Origin: Glaciecola sp. | Lineage (GTDB): Bacteria > Pseudomonadota > Gammaproteobacteria > Enterobacterales > Alteromonadaceae | Direction of reading: 5' to 3' | Assembly: GCA_029251505.1 (NCBI GenBank) | Contig: JAQXDG010000187.1 | Span: 53,198-117,197, forward strand | Length of the DNA: 64,000 bases | Shown: one piece after another, positions 1-7,892 of the stretch | Numbering within the stretch: position 1 is the stretch's first letter | How the letters are laid out: every line of letters begins with the position of its first letter | Position numbers and translations under genes: made by a program | The notes under the pieces: generated by a model | The model's database searches: none | Told to the model about the DNA's origin: nothing | The model's input: the letters and a program-made list of their open reading frames with translations, nothing else

Positions 1-657
1 GTCTCAGATTTACAAAACTCCGATGGAGAATTAGTACAATTTGGAATTGACCCTACAGGCGGTTCTATTCTGGGTTTATTAGTACAAGCTCCAAATCTAA
101 AAGAACGCATAGAACAAGGTGGTTTGGTGGGTTATATCATCTTAATTGTCGGCGCGATTGGTTTGTTATTAGCACTTGAGCGTTTAGTGTCATTATTCAT
201 TATTAAAACAAAAGTCGACAAGCAACTTAAATCTGACACATTCAGTGATAGCAATCCTTTGGGTCGTATTATGAAAGTCAAAGAAACTTACCCAACAGCG
301 GATACTGAAGCACTGGAATTACATCTTACTGAAGCTATTTTAGGTGAAGTGCCCAAACTCGGCCGTAACTTAACGATTATCAAGATTATCTCGGTAGTGG
401 CGCCATTGATGGGTCTATTAGGGACCGTCACCGGGATGATCAATACGTTCCAAGCTATAACGCTTTTTGGTACTGGTGATCCTAAACTGATGGCCGGTGG
501 TATTTCGACAGCATTAGTAACGACAGTACTCGGTTTAGTGGTCGCGATACCCATGACATTATTGTACGCGATGCTTAATACCCGTAGTAAAAACATCGTA
601 TTTATCCTGCAAGAACAAGCTGCAGGTGTGATTGCAGAGCGTTCAGAACGAGGCTAA
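1..657 (+). CDS. TtpC-like MotA/TolQ/ExbB proton channel protein (5' truncated by window edge)
   Basis: The frame is open from base 1 to a TAA at 655-657, so 218 C-terminal residues are visible and the start lies outside the window. The visible part has a hydrophobic segment just after residue 42 and then the conserved ExbB/TolQ core with LGTVTGM and two further membrane segments. Proteins with a long periplasmic N-terminal part plus a C-terminal ExbB-like domain are known as TtpC in the vibrio TonB2 system, where they work with ExbB2-ExbD2-TonB2 to power outer-membrane receptors. The next ExbB follows after 3 bases, supporting co-translation. The N-terminal part that would confirm TtpC is not visible. 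Confidence 0.85.
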   Translation, partial: VSDLQNSDGELVQFGIDPTGGSILGLLVQAPNLKERIEQGGLVGYIILIVGAIGLLLALERLVSLFIIKTKVDKQLKSDTFSDSNPLGRIMKVKETYPTADTEALELHLTEAILGEVPKLGRNLTIIKIISVVAPLMGLLGTVTGMINTFQAITLFGTGDPKLMAGGISTALVTTVLGLVVAIPMTLLYAMLNTRSKNIVFILQEQAAGVIAERSERG

Positions 658-660
658 ATC

Positions 661-1209
661 ATGATTGAGTTTTTTGAAGCCATTCGCGACTTTACAGAAA
701 CGGGTGGCCAAGTACTTTTGGTCATCGGCTTCTTGATCTTCGTGATGTGGATGCTCATTCTAGAACGTGTGTTATATGTGTTTGTGTCACACAAAGACAA
801 CAAACGCAGCGTCTTAGAAGGGTGGCATGCTCGTGATGATAAATCATCATGGAACGCGGAACAAATCCGTCAAAAAGCCATTTCACGTTTAATTTTGAGT
901 CTCAATGGCAGTATTCCGGTTATCCAGGCCTTGGTAGCCTTGTGTCCATTATTAGGATTGATGGGAACGGTGACTGGGATGATTGAGGTTTTTGATGTGA
1001 TGGCTATATCGGGTTCAGGCAATGCGCGTTCAATGGCCGCTGGCGTGTCGAAAGCAACGATACCCACCATGGCTGGAATGGTCGGCGCATTATCTGGGGT
1101 CTTTGCTTCAACGTGGTTAACCCGAATGGTGAAAACTGAACGCATGCACTTAGAAGATGCAATCCAAATTGAACGTCCTACCACACAGGCTGAATCAGCT
1201 GCGCAGTGA
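661..1209 (+). CDS. exbB: ExbB2-type proton channel subunit of the TonB2 complex
   Basis: A 182-residue inner-membrane protein with three predicted membrane segments at about residues 17-38, 85-112 and 125-150, the usual ExbB/TolQ topology. The second segment contains LGLMGTVTGM, the hallmark shared with the gene upstream. ExbB forms the pentameric proton channel that houses ExbD and transmits proton-motive force to TonB. The length matches the short ExbB2 class rather than the longer E. coli ExbB. It starts 3 bases after the TtpC stop and lies 19 bases before exbD, so all are probably one transcript. Confidence 0.93.
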   Translation: MIEFFEAIRDFTETGGQVLLVIGFLIFVMWMLILERVLYVFVSHKDNKRSVLEGWHARDDKSSWNAEQIRQKAISRLILSLNGSIPVIQALVALCPLLGLMGTVTGMIEVFDVMAISGSGNARSMAAGVSKATIPTMAGMVGALSGVFASTWLTRMVKTERMHLEDAIQIERPTTQAESAAQ

Positions 1210-1228
1210 TGATTAAAAAGGTAAGAAT

Positions 1229-1636
1229 ATGAAACAACATTTTCAAAATTTAATGGATGATGAAGAAGCGACAATCGATATGACGCCAATGCTTGATGTG
1301 GTATTTATCATGCTCATCTTCTTTATCGTAACCGCTTCATTTGTCAAAGAAGCAGGTATCGATGTAAACCGGCCGGATGCAGCTACGGCAGTCAAAAAAG
1401 ACCGCGCGAATATTTTAATCGCGATTAGCGATACCGGTGAAATTTGGATCAACAAGCGTCGAATTGATGCGCGTGCAGTGCAAGCCAATATTGAGCGTCT
1501 GCATGCTGAAAATCCACAAGGGACGGTGGTGATCCAAGCTGATAAAAAAGCGACCACTGAGGTCTTGATTAAAGTCATGGATGCATCTCGCTCAGCGGGT
1601 GTATACGACGTTTCAATCGCCGCGCAAGAGCCATAA
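1229..1636 (+). CDS. exbD: ExbD2-type biopolymer transport protein
   Basis: 135 residues: a short cytoplasmic N-terminus, one membrane helix (about 21-42) and a periplasmic domain. The helix begins with DMTPMLDVVF; Asp23 corresponds to the essential membrane aspartate that carries protons in the ExbD/TolR family. An AAGG-type ribosome binding site precedes the ATG (AAAAAGG around 1215-1221). ExbD dimers sit within the ExbB pentamer and couple proton flow to TonB. The position between exbB and tonB is the standard order for TonB2 clusters. Confidence 0.95.
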   Translation: MKQHFQNLMDDEEATIDMTPMLDVVFIMLIFFIVTASFVKEAGIDVNRPDAATAVKKDRANILIAISDTGEIWINKRRIDARAVQANIERLHAENPQGTVVIQADKKATTEVLIKVMDASRSAGVYDVSIAAQEP

Positions 1637-1640
1637 ACTG

Positions 1641-2252
1641 ATGATTTCACGTTTTCTAATTGCTATTTTGGTTTCTGCATTCATTACATTAGGATTATTT
1701 TTTGTAATGCAGTCATTAATCAAAAGTGGTGGCAGTGCATTAACCGAACCGCCCAGAGGCAGTGTGATGGATTTTGTTCGTGTCAAAAAAGAAGAGTCGG
1801 TTGAGAAAAAAGATCGTAAGCCGAAAAAGCCGCCTCAACCTGAAGCGCCCCCTCCAGAAATGACGTCTCCGCAAATGGACTCGCCGTCACCTGATGCCGA
1901 TGCAACAGGTATGGATTTTTCCGCGGATGTGGCTACTGATATATCGTTAGATGGTGGACTATCACTAGACTCTGGTGATGGTGAGTACTTACCTATTGTA
2001 AAGGTGGCACCGGTCTATCCACGGCGAGCATTACAGCGCGGTATCGAAGGGTTTGTCATCGTTGAGTTTACCGTCAGTAAACTAGGCGCGGTAACTAATC
2101 CAGTGGTAATTGAAGCGCAACCTGCGGATATATTTGATCAAGCGGCGTTAGATGCAGCGAAGAAATTTAAATATAAACCACGTGTTATTAACGGTGAGCC
2201 CACTGCGGTTGCCGGTGTACAAAACCGTATTACCTTCAAGATCGATGGTTAA
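1641..2252 (+). CDS. tonB: TonB2-type energy transducer
   Basis: Start taken at ATG 1641, four bases after the exbD stop; a longer in-frame reading would run back inside exbD. The 203-residue protein has an N-terminal signal anchor (about 4-24), a charged and Pro-rich spacer (about 55-85, with KKPPQP and APPPE) and a C-terminal TonB domain (about 110-203) with the typical PVYPRRA motif and the stretch ending KYKPRVING. TonB reaches across the periplasm to the TonB box of outer-membrane receptors. The short spacer is typical of TonB2 proteins. The receptor substrate cannot be told from this locus. Confidence 0.94.
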   Translation: MISRFLIAILVSAFITLGLFFVMQSLIKSGGSALTEPPRGSVMDFVRVKKEESVEKKDRKPKKPPQPEAPPPEMTSPQMDSPSPDADATGMDFSADVATDISLDGGLSLDSGDGEYLPIVKVAPVYPRRALQRGIEGFVIVEFTVSKLGAVTNPVVIEAQPADIFDQAALDAAKKFKYKPRVINGEPTAVAGVQNRITFKIDG

Positions 2253-2273
2253 AGGCATTTTTAAGGAAACCTA

Positions 2274-3617
2274 ATGAAACAGTCTATTACACAATCCTTG
2301 TTAGCTTGTTGTTCAGTCATGTTACTAGTTAGTAGCATCTCGTTAGGTTCGGGGATGATGTTTGCAGCGCAAGCACAAACACCCACTAAAGCGAGTGACA
2401 AAGCGACCCGCAAAGTGCCCACTTTGCGCGGTAAAGTTTACGAGCAATTATCCCGAGCACAGAGTTTTGCCGATAACAATCAAACCACCGAAGCTTTTGC
2501 GGCATTAAAAGAAGTAGAAGACAAAATCTCGTCAATGAACAGCTATGAAATTGCTATGCTATATAATTTTTATGGGTTTATCTATTACAACCTTGAGCAA
2601 ACTGATAATGCTTTAGCCGCATTTAAAAACGTTATTGAGCAAGAGGGGATCCCTGAATCATTTGAGCAAAGTACCTTGTTTACGCTTGCCCAGTTGTCAA
2701 TGATGCAAGGTCAATACAAGGATTCGATTGATTATTTAAATCGTTGGGAATCGCTTAACGTAGGAAAAGTTCCAGCCAAAAATTTATTCATCAAAGCTCA
2801 AGCTTATTATCAAGACAAACAATATGAACAAGCGGGTGAGTTTGTGAGTCAAGCCGTTGCCAGTAAGGAAGGCGATGGCATGATCCCGGATGAAGGCTGG
2901 CTGATCTTGCAACGAGCTATTTTTTATGAACTCAAGCAAGTTGAAAAAGTAAAAGATGTCCTAATCAAAATGGTCAAATTATTTAATGAGCCTAAGTACT
3001 GGATCCAACTGGCTGGTATTTATGGTGAATTAGGCTTAGAAAATCATCAATTGGCGGTCATGGAAGCTGCTAAACAACAAGGTTACCTCACCAAAGCAGC
3101 GGATATCTTTAACATGGCGCAGCTTTATTACTATCACAAAGCACCTTATAAATGTGCTGATATAATGCAGCAAGGCATGGCTGAAGGTGTGTTAGAGGAA
3201 AATATTCGGAACTTGAAATTTCTAGGTCAATGCTATCAATTAGCGAAAGAAAATGACAAGGCGGTGCCGGTGATGCGCGCAGCCGCAGCGTTATCCAGTG
3301 ATGGTGAATTGCATGCCACATTGGCGCAATTATTGTTGAATATTGAAGATTATGATAGTGCCATTGATAACGCTGATTTAGCACTTGCTAAAGGTTCATT
3401 ACGTAATCAAGGTACTGTGCATTTAGTATTAGGTATGGCCTACTACAACAAACGTGAGTTTGTAAAAGCCATGGATCAATTAGCTGTTGCTGAACAATTC
3501 ACCGCTTCACGTAAGATGGCTGAACAATGGCAAAAATTTGTTGAGACAGAAAAACGTAGTTATGATCGTATTCAATCAGATTTAGCCAACGAAAAGCTTG
3601 TAGCTAAGAGCGAGTAG
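2274..3617 (+). CDS. Periplasmic TPR protein of the TonB2 locus
   Basis: 447 residues with a Sec signal peptide (about 1-36, ending FAAQAQ) followed by helical tetratricopeptide-like repeats over most of the length (for example around 85-130, 140-200 and 330-400, with patterns such as AYYNKREFVKAMDQL). It follows tonB by 21 bases. TPR proteins commonly close TtpC-ExbB2-ExbD2-TonB2 operons and are thought to be an accessory part of the transport complex; the exact role is unknown. There is no clear terminator after it; the next gene starts about 120 bases on with its own ribosome binding site. Confidence 0.85.
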   Translation: MKQSITQSLLACCSVMLLVSSISLGSGMMFAAQAQTPTKASDKATRKVPTLRGKVYEQLSRAQSFADNNQTTEAFAALKEVEDKISSMNSYEIAMLYNFYGFIYYNLEQTDNALAAFKNVIEQEGIPESFEQSTLFTLAQLSMMQGQYKDSIDYLNRWESLNVGKVPAKNLFIKAQAYYQDKQYEQAGEFVSQAVASKEGDGMIPDEGWLILQRAIFYELKQVEKVKDVLIKMVKLFNEPKYWIQLAGIYGELGLENHQLAVMEAAKQQGYLTKAADIFNMAQLYYYHKAPYKCADIMQQGMAEGVLEENIRNLKFLGQCYQLAKENDKAVPVMRAAAALSSDGELHATLAQLLLNIEDYDSAIDNADLALAKGSLRNQGTVHLVLGMAYYNKREFVKAMDQLAVAEQFTASRKMAEQWQKFVETEKRSYDRIQSDLANEKLVAKSE

Positions 3618-3739
3618 TTCGCGTCATCCCGTTGGGGTCCATTTTAAACGTGGACATATATTTGGTCTACCAAACCAATGAAATGTTCACTTTGTAGTGT
3701 TCTATGCTAATCTTTATTTTTTTAAATAAGGATATGCTT

Positions 3740-6064
3740 ATGTCTGACAATAGTAAACCATATAAGAGCCAATGGCCTCTCCGATATGTCATGGACTCTG
3801 AGTTAATTAACCATAAGTTACTCGGGGTGTTGTTAATATTAGCCATTTCAGGATGTAGCCCAGCAACCTCGACAGACATCAATCCGCATACCGATAATGC
3901 GCCTGCTAGTTCAGTATCTTCCTCATCAACGAGTATTGCCAAACATAGTGACCCTGATATGACCTATCCAACACATCTTGCCAAGCGTTTTCCTCGTCTA
4001 CCTGATATTGCGGCTACTGCCCCTGTCGCTGGGCGAATTGAACATAGCGAAGTGCATCATGGTCTGACGTTAACTGACCCATATCATTGGCTCAAAGATC
4101 AAGGTTATCCTGAAGTGAATGATGAGCCTGTACTCGATTATCTCAATGCAGAAAATGATTATTATCAAACATTTTTAACGTCACATAAACCGCTGGTGGA
4201 GACTCTTTTTGCTGAATACAAAGGTCGTGTCGATCCGACTGATGTATCGGTACCATTTACTAAACATGGGTATGAGTATCGCTATGAATACCTAGCTGGG
4301 GCTGACTATCGGACTTTAATCCGCAAAAATCTAGCTAATGGTGGCGAACAGGTTTACCTAGACCAACCGGCACTGGCAAAAGGACAGGATTATTTTGTGC
4401 TGGGTGATTATGATATTAGTCCTGACAATAATCGTATGGCATATTCTTTGGATACCAAAGGTGATGAGCGGTATACGATTTATTTTAAAGATTTACGGAC
4501 GGGTAAAATCAGTGATGTCAAATTTGACAACACCTCAGGTGATGTCTTGTTTGTTAATAATGGTCAAGGGATAGTTTATGGACAGTTGTATACTGACCGT
4601 TGGGCGACTAAATCAATTAATTATTATGATATTGCGACGCAGCAAATTAGCGTATTAAAAACGGAAGCGAACGATGAGTTTTCTTTGGGTTTCAGCAGCA
4701 CTTCCGATGAGCAATTTTTATTAATCTATTCAGGCACCAATGATGTCACTGAAATCTCAGCGGTGAACCGAGTGGATGTGACTAAGCCATTGCTTTCTTT
4801 GGTGACTCGCGACAAAGGGTTTAATGCCCAGGTCGATCATGCACATGATCAATTTTATATATTAACCAATGATACGCATGTTAATTCGCGTTTAGCGGCG
4901 GTGTCTTCTGCGCAGCCCGATTATGCCAAGTGGCAGACGTTGCTCGAAGGGAGTGACACGCAATATTTAAAGTCGCTACAAACGTTTAATTTTGGAGTCG
5001 TACTGCATCTGAGCCGCAATGCATTAGAGGCGATAGCAGTACTGCCTTATGATGAGCAACCGATGTATGATGTAGACTTTGCCGAGACCGTATACGATGT
5101 GTCTCTTGGCACCAATCCTGAGTTTGCCACGGCGACGCTAAGAGTTAATTACGAATCAATGATCACGCCTATGCAAGTGATTGATATTGATGTTGCAACA
5201 CAAACGCAAACTATCCGCAAACAACAAGCTATCCCATCTGGATATACGCCAAGTGATTATGTCACCGAACGGATCATGGCACCTGCTCGTGATGGTGCAC
5301 AGGTCCCCATATCGATTGTATATCACAAATCATTTAAGCCAGACGGTACAGCGCCTCTCTTACTTTATGCTTATGGGGCGTATGGAGTCAGTATGTCACC
5401 AAATTTCTCAACGACTCGTTTGAGTCTGCTCGATCGAGGCTTTGCTTTTGCGATTGCCCACACACGCGGTGGCGATGAAATGGGATATCAGTGGTATCTC
5501 GATGGGAAAATGGAAAAACGCCAAAATGCGTTTAATGATTTTATTGATGTCGCCCAGTATTTAGTAGATAAGCAATATACTCATGCCGGCAATATTTCCA
5601 TTATGGGGGCCTCCGCGGGTGGAAAAATGATGGGCGCTGCGATCACGATAGCACCAAATATGTGGCGTTCGGTGATCTTAGATGTGCCATTCGTCGACGT
5701 GCTAAATACGATGCTTGATGCCAGTTTACCCTTAACCCCACCGGAGTGGAGTGAGTGGGGGAATCCAATTACGGATAAAGACGCCTTTGAGACGATTTTA
5801 TCCTACTCACCATATGACCAAATACAAGTACGTGAGTATCCGCCGATGATGGTGACCGGAGGGTTAAACGATCCACGCGTAACCTATTGGGAGCCAGCTA
5901 AATGGACGGCTAAAATGCGCCATCGTAAAACGGATAATAACTTATTAGTCATGCGTATGAATATGAGCGCAGGCCATTTTGCTAATTCTGGACGTTATGG
6001 TCAACTGTTAGATTTGGCTGAAGAATATGCGTTTATTCTGGTTGCACATGGCATAAACCAATAA
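3740..6064 (+). CDS. Oligopeptidase B-like S9 serine peptidase, predicted lipoprotein
   Basis: A 774-residue S9A-family peptidase: N-terminal seven-bladed propeller (about 80-480) and C-terminal alpha/beta hydrolase (about 490-770). The triad is visible as Ser625 in GASAGG, Asp711 in LNDPRV and His746 in AGHFAN. Motifs such as YGAYGVS, HTRGGDEMG and VPFVDVLNTMLD match oligopeptidase B (PtrB), which cuts after Lys/Arg in short peptides. ATG 3740 is preferred because AAGGA lies 7 bases upstream; ATG 3734 is nearly equivalent. A hydrophobic run ends in ILAISGC, a plausible lipobox near residue 38, so the enzyme may be exported and lipidated, unlike cytosolic PtrB. The n-region before that helix is unusually long (about 25 residues), so an internal start at 3791 is possible. 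Confidence 0.85.
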   Translation: MSDNSKPYKSQWPLRYVMDSELINHKLLGVLLILAISGCSPATSTDINPHTDNAPASSVSSSSTSIAKHSDPDMTYPTHLAKRFPRLPDIAATAPVAGRIEHSEVHHGLTLTDPYHWLKDQGYPEVNDEPVLDYLNAENDYYQTFLTSHKPLVETLFAEYKGRVDPTDVSVPFTKHGYEYRYEYLAGADYRTLIRKNLANGGEQVYLDQPALAKGQDYFVLGDYDISPDNNRMAYSLDTKGDERYTIYFKDLRTGKISDVKFDNTSGDVLFVNNGQGIVYGQLYTDRWATKSINYYDIATQQISVLKTEANDEFSLGFSSTSDEQFLLIYSGTNDVTEISAVNRVDVTKPLLSLVTRDKGFNAQVDHAHDQFYILTNDTHVNSRLAAVSSAQPDYAKWQTLLEGSDTQYLKSLQTFNFGVVLHLSRNALEAIAVLPYDEQPMYDVDFAETVYDVSLGTNPEFATATLRVNYESMITPMQVIDIDVATQTQTIRKQQAIPSGYTPSDYVTERIMAPARDGAQVPISIVYHKSFKPDGTAPLLLYAYGAYGVSMSPNFSTTRLSLLDRGFAFAIAHTRGGDEMGYQWYLDGKMEKRQNAFNDFIDVAQYLVDKQYTHAGNISIMGASAGGKMMGAAITIAPNMWRSVILDVPFVDVLNTMLDASLPLTPPEWSEWGNPITDKDAFETILSYSPYDQIQVREYPPMMVTGGLNDPRVTYWEPAKWTAKMRHRKTDNNLLVMRMNMSAGHFANSGRYGQLLDLAEEYAFILVAHGINQ

Positions 6065-6117
6065 GATGGTCTATGAGCTCAAATAGCGACAAATTTACTA
6101 TCTAGTAACCGACTCAA

Positions 6118-6160
6118 CCTGCCGATACAGTATACCGAATATGGGTACTGTAAAGGCAGG
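6118..6160. terminator. Imperfect inverted repeat between convergent genes
   Basis: CCTGCC at 6118-6123 pairs with GGCAGG at 6155-6160, and TACAGTA at 6126-6132 pairs with TACTGTA at 6146-6152. It sits between the stop of the peptidase gene and the stop of cpxP, where a bidirectional terminator would be expected, but there is no clear T-run on either side, so termination by this hairpin alone is uncertain. Confidence 0.4.
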
Positions 6161-6168
6161 GGGCATTC

Positions 6169-6987
6169 TCACTTGGGAGCGGCTTCTCTACCTTTTTTAC
6201 CCTTTTCTTTTCTGTCTTTTTTGTCCATGCGCTGCTTCATTTTACGCCATTTCTTTTGTTGTTTAGCGTTGAATACTTGCTGAATATCGAATTTGGTTTT
6301 GGCGCGTAATACACCAATTTCAATTGCTGTTGGTGCGAACTCCTCTTGCAATGTTTGCCACGCTTGAGTATCAAACTCTGCCGCTTGAATGAGTGAACGC
6401 TCCGCCATCTTTTGTGTCATCATAGTATTGTGATAGGTTTGCATTGCGGTGGTTGCATCATTATGGATTGTCGTTAACTGTGCTAATTGAGCTTCTGTTG
6501 CATCGACTTTATTGGCCATGCGTAACAATTGTTTAAGACGTTTTTGTTCGCGCTTGAGTGGATCGCGAACTGCATATCTTGCTGCTTGATTGGTGTTAAA
6601 TTTTGCTTGTTGCTCCGCAGTTAATACCGCGAATACAGCCTGTCTGTTTTGTGCGTTAGCGAGCTGATGAGCTTGTCTATTAATGATTCTACTTTCTACC
6701 AAACTGCGCGCTGTCGTTCCATCCCACGTCCCTGATTGCTTACTTTGACGCATTAATTCTAGTGCTTCATCACGCTCGCCACGAAACATAGAACGGCCTT
6801 CTTTGGCTTGTTCACGAATTGCCTGCATGGCTTCTTTTTGGCTGTCCGACAAATTGAGTTCTTGCATTGCAGAACGTTCATGGTCGCGCTGGTGATCGCG
6901 TTGTTGAGATTGTGCTAATACACTTTGCGTGCCTAAACAAAACAGCAATGTAGTCGCAACGGTAACTATTTTTTTCATATTTATCAT
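6169..6987 (-). CDS. cpxP: CpxP/Spy-family periplasmic LTXXQ protein
   Basis: 272 residues with a signal peptide (cleavage after about SVLAQ) and a highly charged helical body. LNLSDSQKEAMQAI and VLTAEQQAKF are LTxxQ-type repeats typical of CpxP/Spy, periplasmic chaperone-like proteins that bind misfolded protein and restrain the CpxA sensor. The first ATG at 6987 has AAAGGA seven bases upstream; a second ATG at 6978 is possible. It is longer than E. coli CpxP (about 165 residues), with an added Lys-rich C-terminal tail (KKDRKEKGKKG) and a second LTxxQ-like half. It is divergent from cpxRA with a CpxR box between, which supports CpxP over a generic Spy relative. Confidence 0.82.
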   Translation of the reverse strand: MINMKKIVTVATTLLFCLGTQSVLAQSQQRDHQRDHERSAMQELNLSDSQKEAMQAIREQAKEGRSMFRGERDEALELMRQSKQSGTWDGTTARSLVESRIINRQAHQLANAQNRQAVFAVLTAEQQAKFNTNQAARYAVRDPLKREQKRLKQLLRMANKVDATEAQLAQLTTIHNDATTAMQTYHNTMMTQKMAERSLIQAAEFDTQAWQTLQEEFAPTAIEIGVLRAKTKFDIQQVFNAKQQKKWRKMKQRMDKKDRKEKGKKGREAAPK

Positions 6988-7065
6988 GGTAGTGTCCTTT
7001 AGGTGATTAACAATTTATGACCCTTTAATCTTAGCAATAGGTTTGCAAAGAAACGCCAATGCAAT

Positions 7066-7081
7066 GTAAAGCTTGTGTAAA
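7066..7081. promoter_or_regulatory. Probable CpxR operator
   Basis: GTAAA at 7066-7070, a six-base spacer, and GTAAA at 7077-7081. This fits the known CpxR box of two tandem GTAAA pentamers separated by about five bases. It lies about 80 bases upstream of the cpxP start and 95 bases upstream of cpxR, so one site could serve autoregulation of both arms. Confidence 0.65.
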
Positions 7082-7175
7082 GATAGCTAAATTGATGTGC
7101 GCCACGACGAAAAAACAATATAATTCAGTTAATTATATAGCACAATGTGACTATGACTTTTGAGCAAGGTGTTTT

Positions 7176-7892
7176 ATGCATAAATTACTAATCATTGACG
7201 ATGATGTCGCATTAACGGAAATGCTACAAGAATACTTAGCCCAGCACTCACTTGACGTGACGGTGTGTAATCACCCTATTACAGCAATAGAAACGCTGCG
7301 AGAGCAAGCCTTTGATGTGTTGTTACTGGATGTCATGATGCCCGAAATTGATGGGTTTGAAACCTTACGCCGGATCCGCCAGTTTTCAGGTATACCCGTT
7401 ATTATGTTAACGGCTAAAGGCGATGATTTTGATCGTATTTTGGGATTAGAGTTAGGTGCCGATGATTATTTACCTAAACCGTTTAATCACCGTGAATTGG
7501 TTGCGCGGATCAAAGCGCTAACACGACGTTGGGTCGATAAAAGTTTAGTCAGTGACAGCTATGAAGTATCGAATTCCTCGGTACCATTAATGCTAAATGG
7601 GATTACCTTAGATGTGACTCAGCATAGCGTGTTGGTGGCGCAGCAGCCGGTTGAGCTAACGGGCACAGAATTACATTTGCTCCATCAGTTAATGTTACAA
7701 CCGGGTAAAGTCGTGACCAAAGAAGCCTTAAGTCAAGCAGTTTTGGGGCGTCGCTTAAGCGCTTTTGACCGCAGCTTAGATATGCATGTGAGCAATATAC
7801 GCAAAAAACTTGCTCAGCATGAGCTCACCGATATCATCAAAACAATACGCGGAACCGGTTATATTTTCACTCTCAAGGATCACGCTAAGTGA
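7176..7892 (+). CDS. cpxR: CpxR-like OmpR-family response regulator
   Basis: 238 residues. The receiver domain (about 1-118) carries the acidic pocket D8-D9-D10, phospho-acceptor Asp52 in LLLDVMMP, Thr79 and Lys101 in LPKPF. The C-terminal winged helix (about 135-235) ends with RKKL and IRGTGYIF, as in OmpR/PhoB regulators. It activates envelope-stress genes when phosphorylated by CpxA. AGCAAGG precedes the ATG by about ten bases. It overlaps cpxA by four bases. The divergent cpxP and the GTAAA pair upstream support CpxR rather than another OmpR-type regulator. Confidence 0.88.
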   Translation: MHKLLIIDDDVALTEMLQEYLAQHSLDVTVCNHPITAIETLREQAFDVLLLDVMMPEIDGFETLRRIRQFSGIPVIMLTAKGDDFDRILGLELGADDYLPKPFNHRELVARIKALTRRWVDKSLVSDSYEVSNSSVPLMLNGITLDVTQHSVLVAQQPVELTGTELHLLHQLMLQPGKVVTKEALSQAVLGRRLSAFDRSLDMHVSNIRKKLAQHELTDIIKTIRGTGYIFTLKDHAK

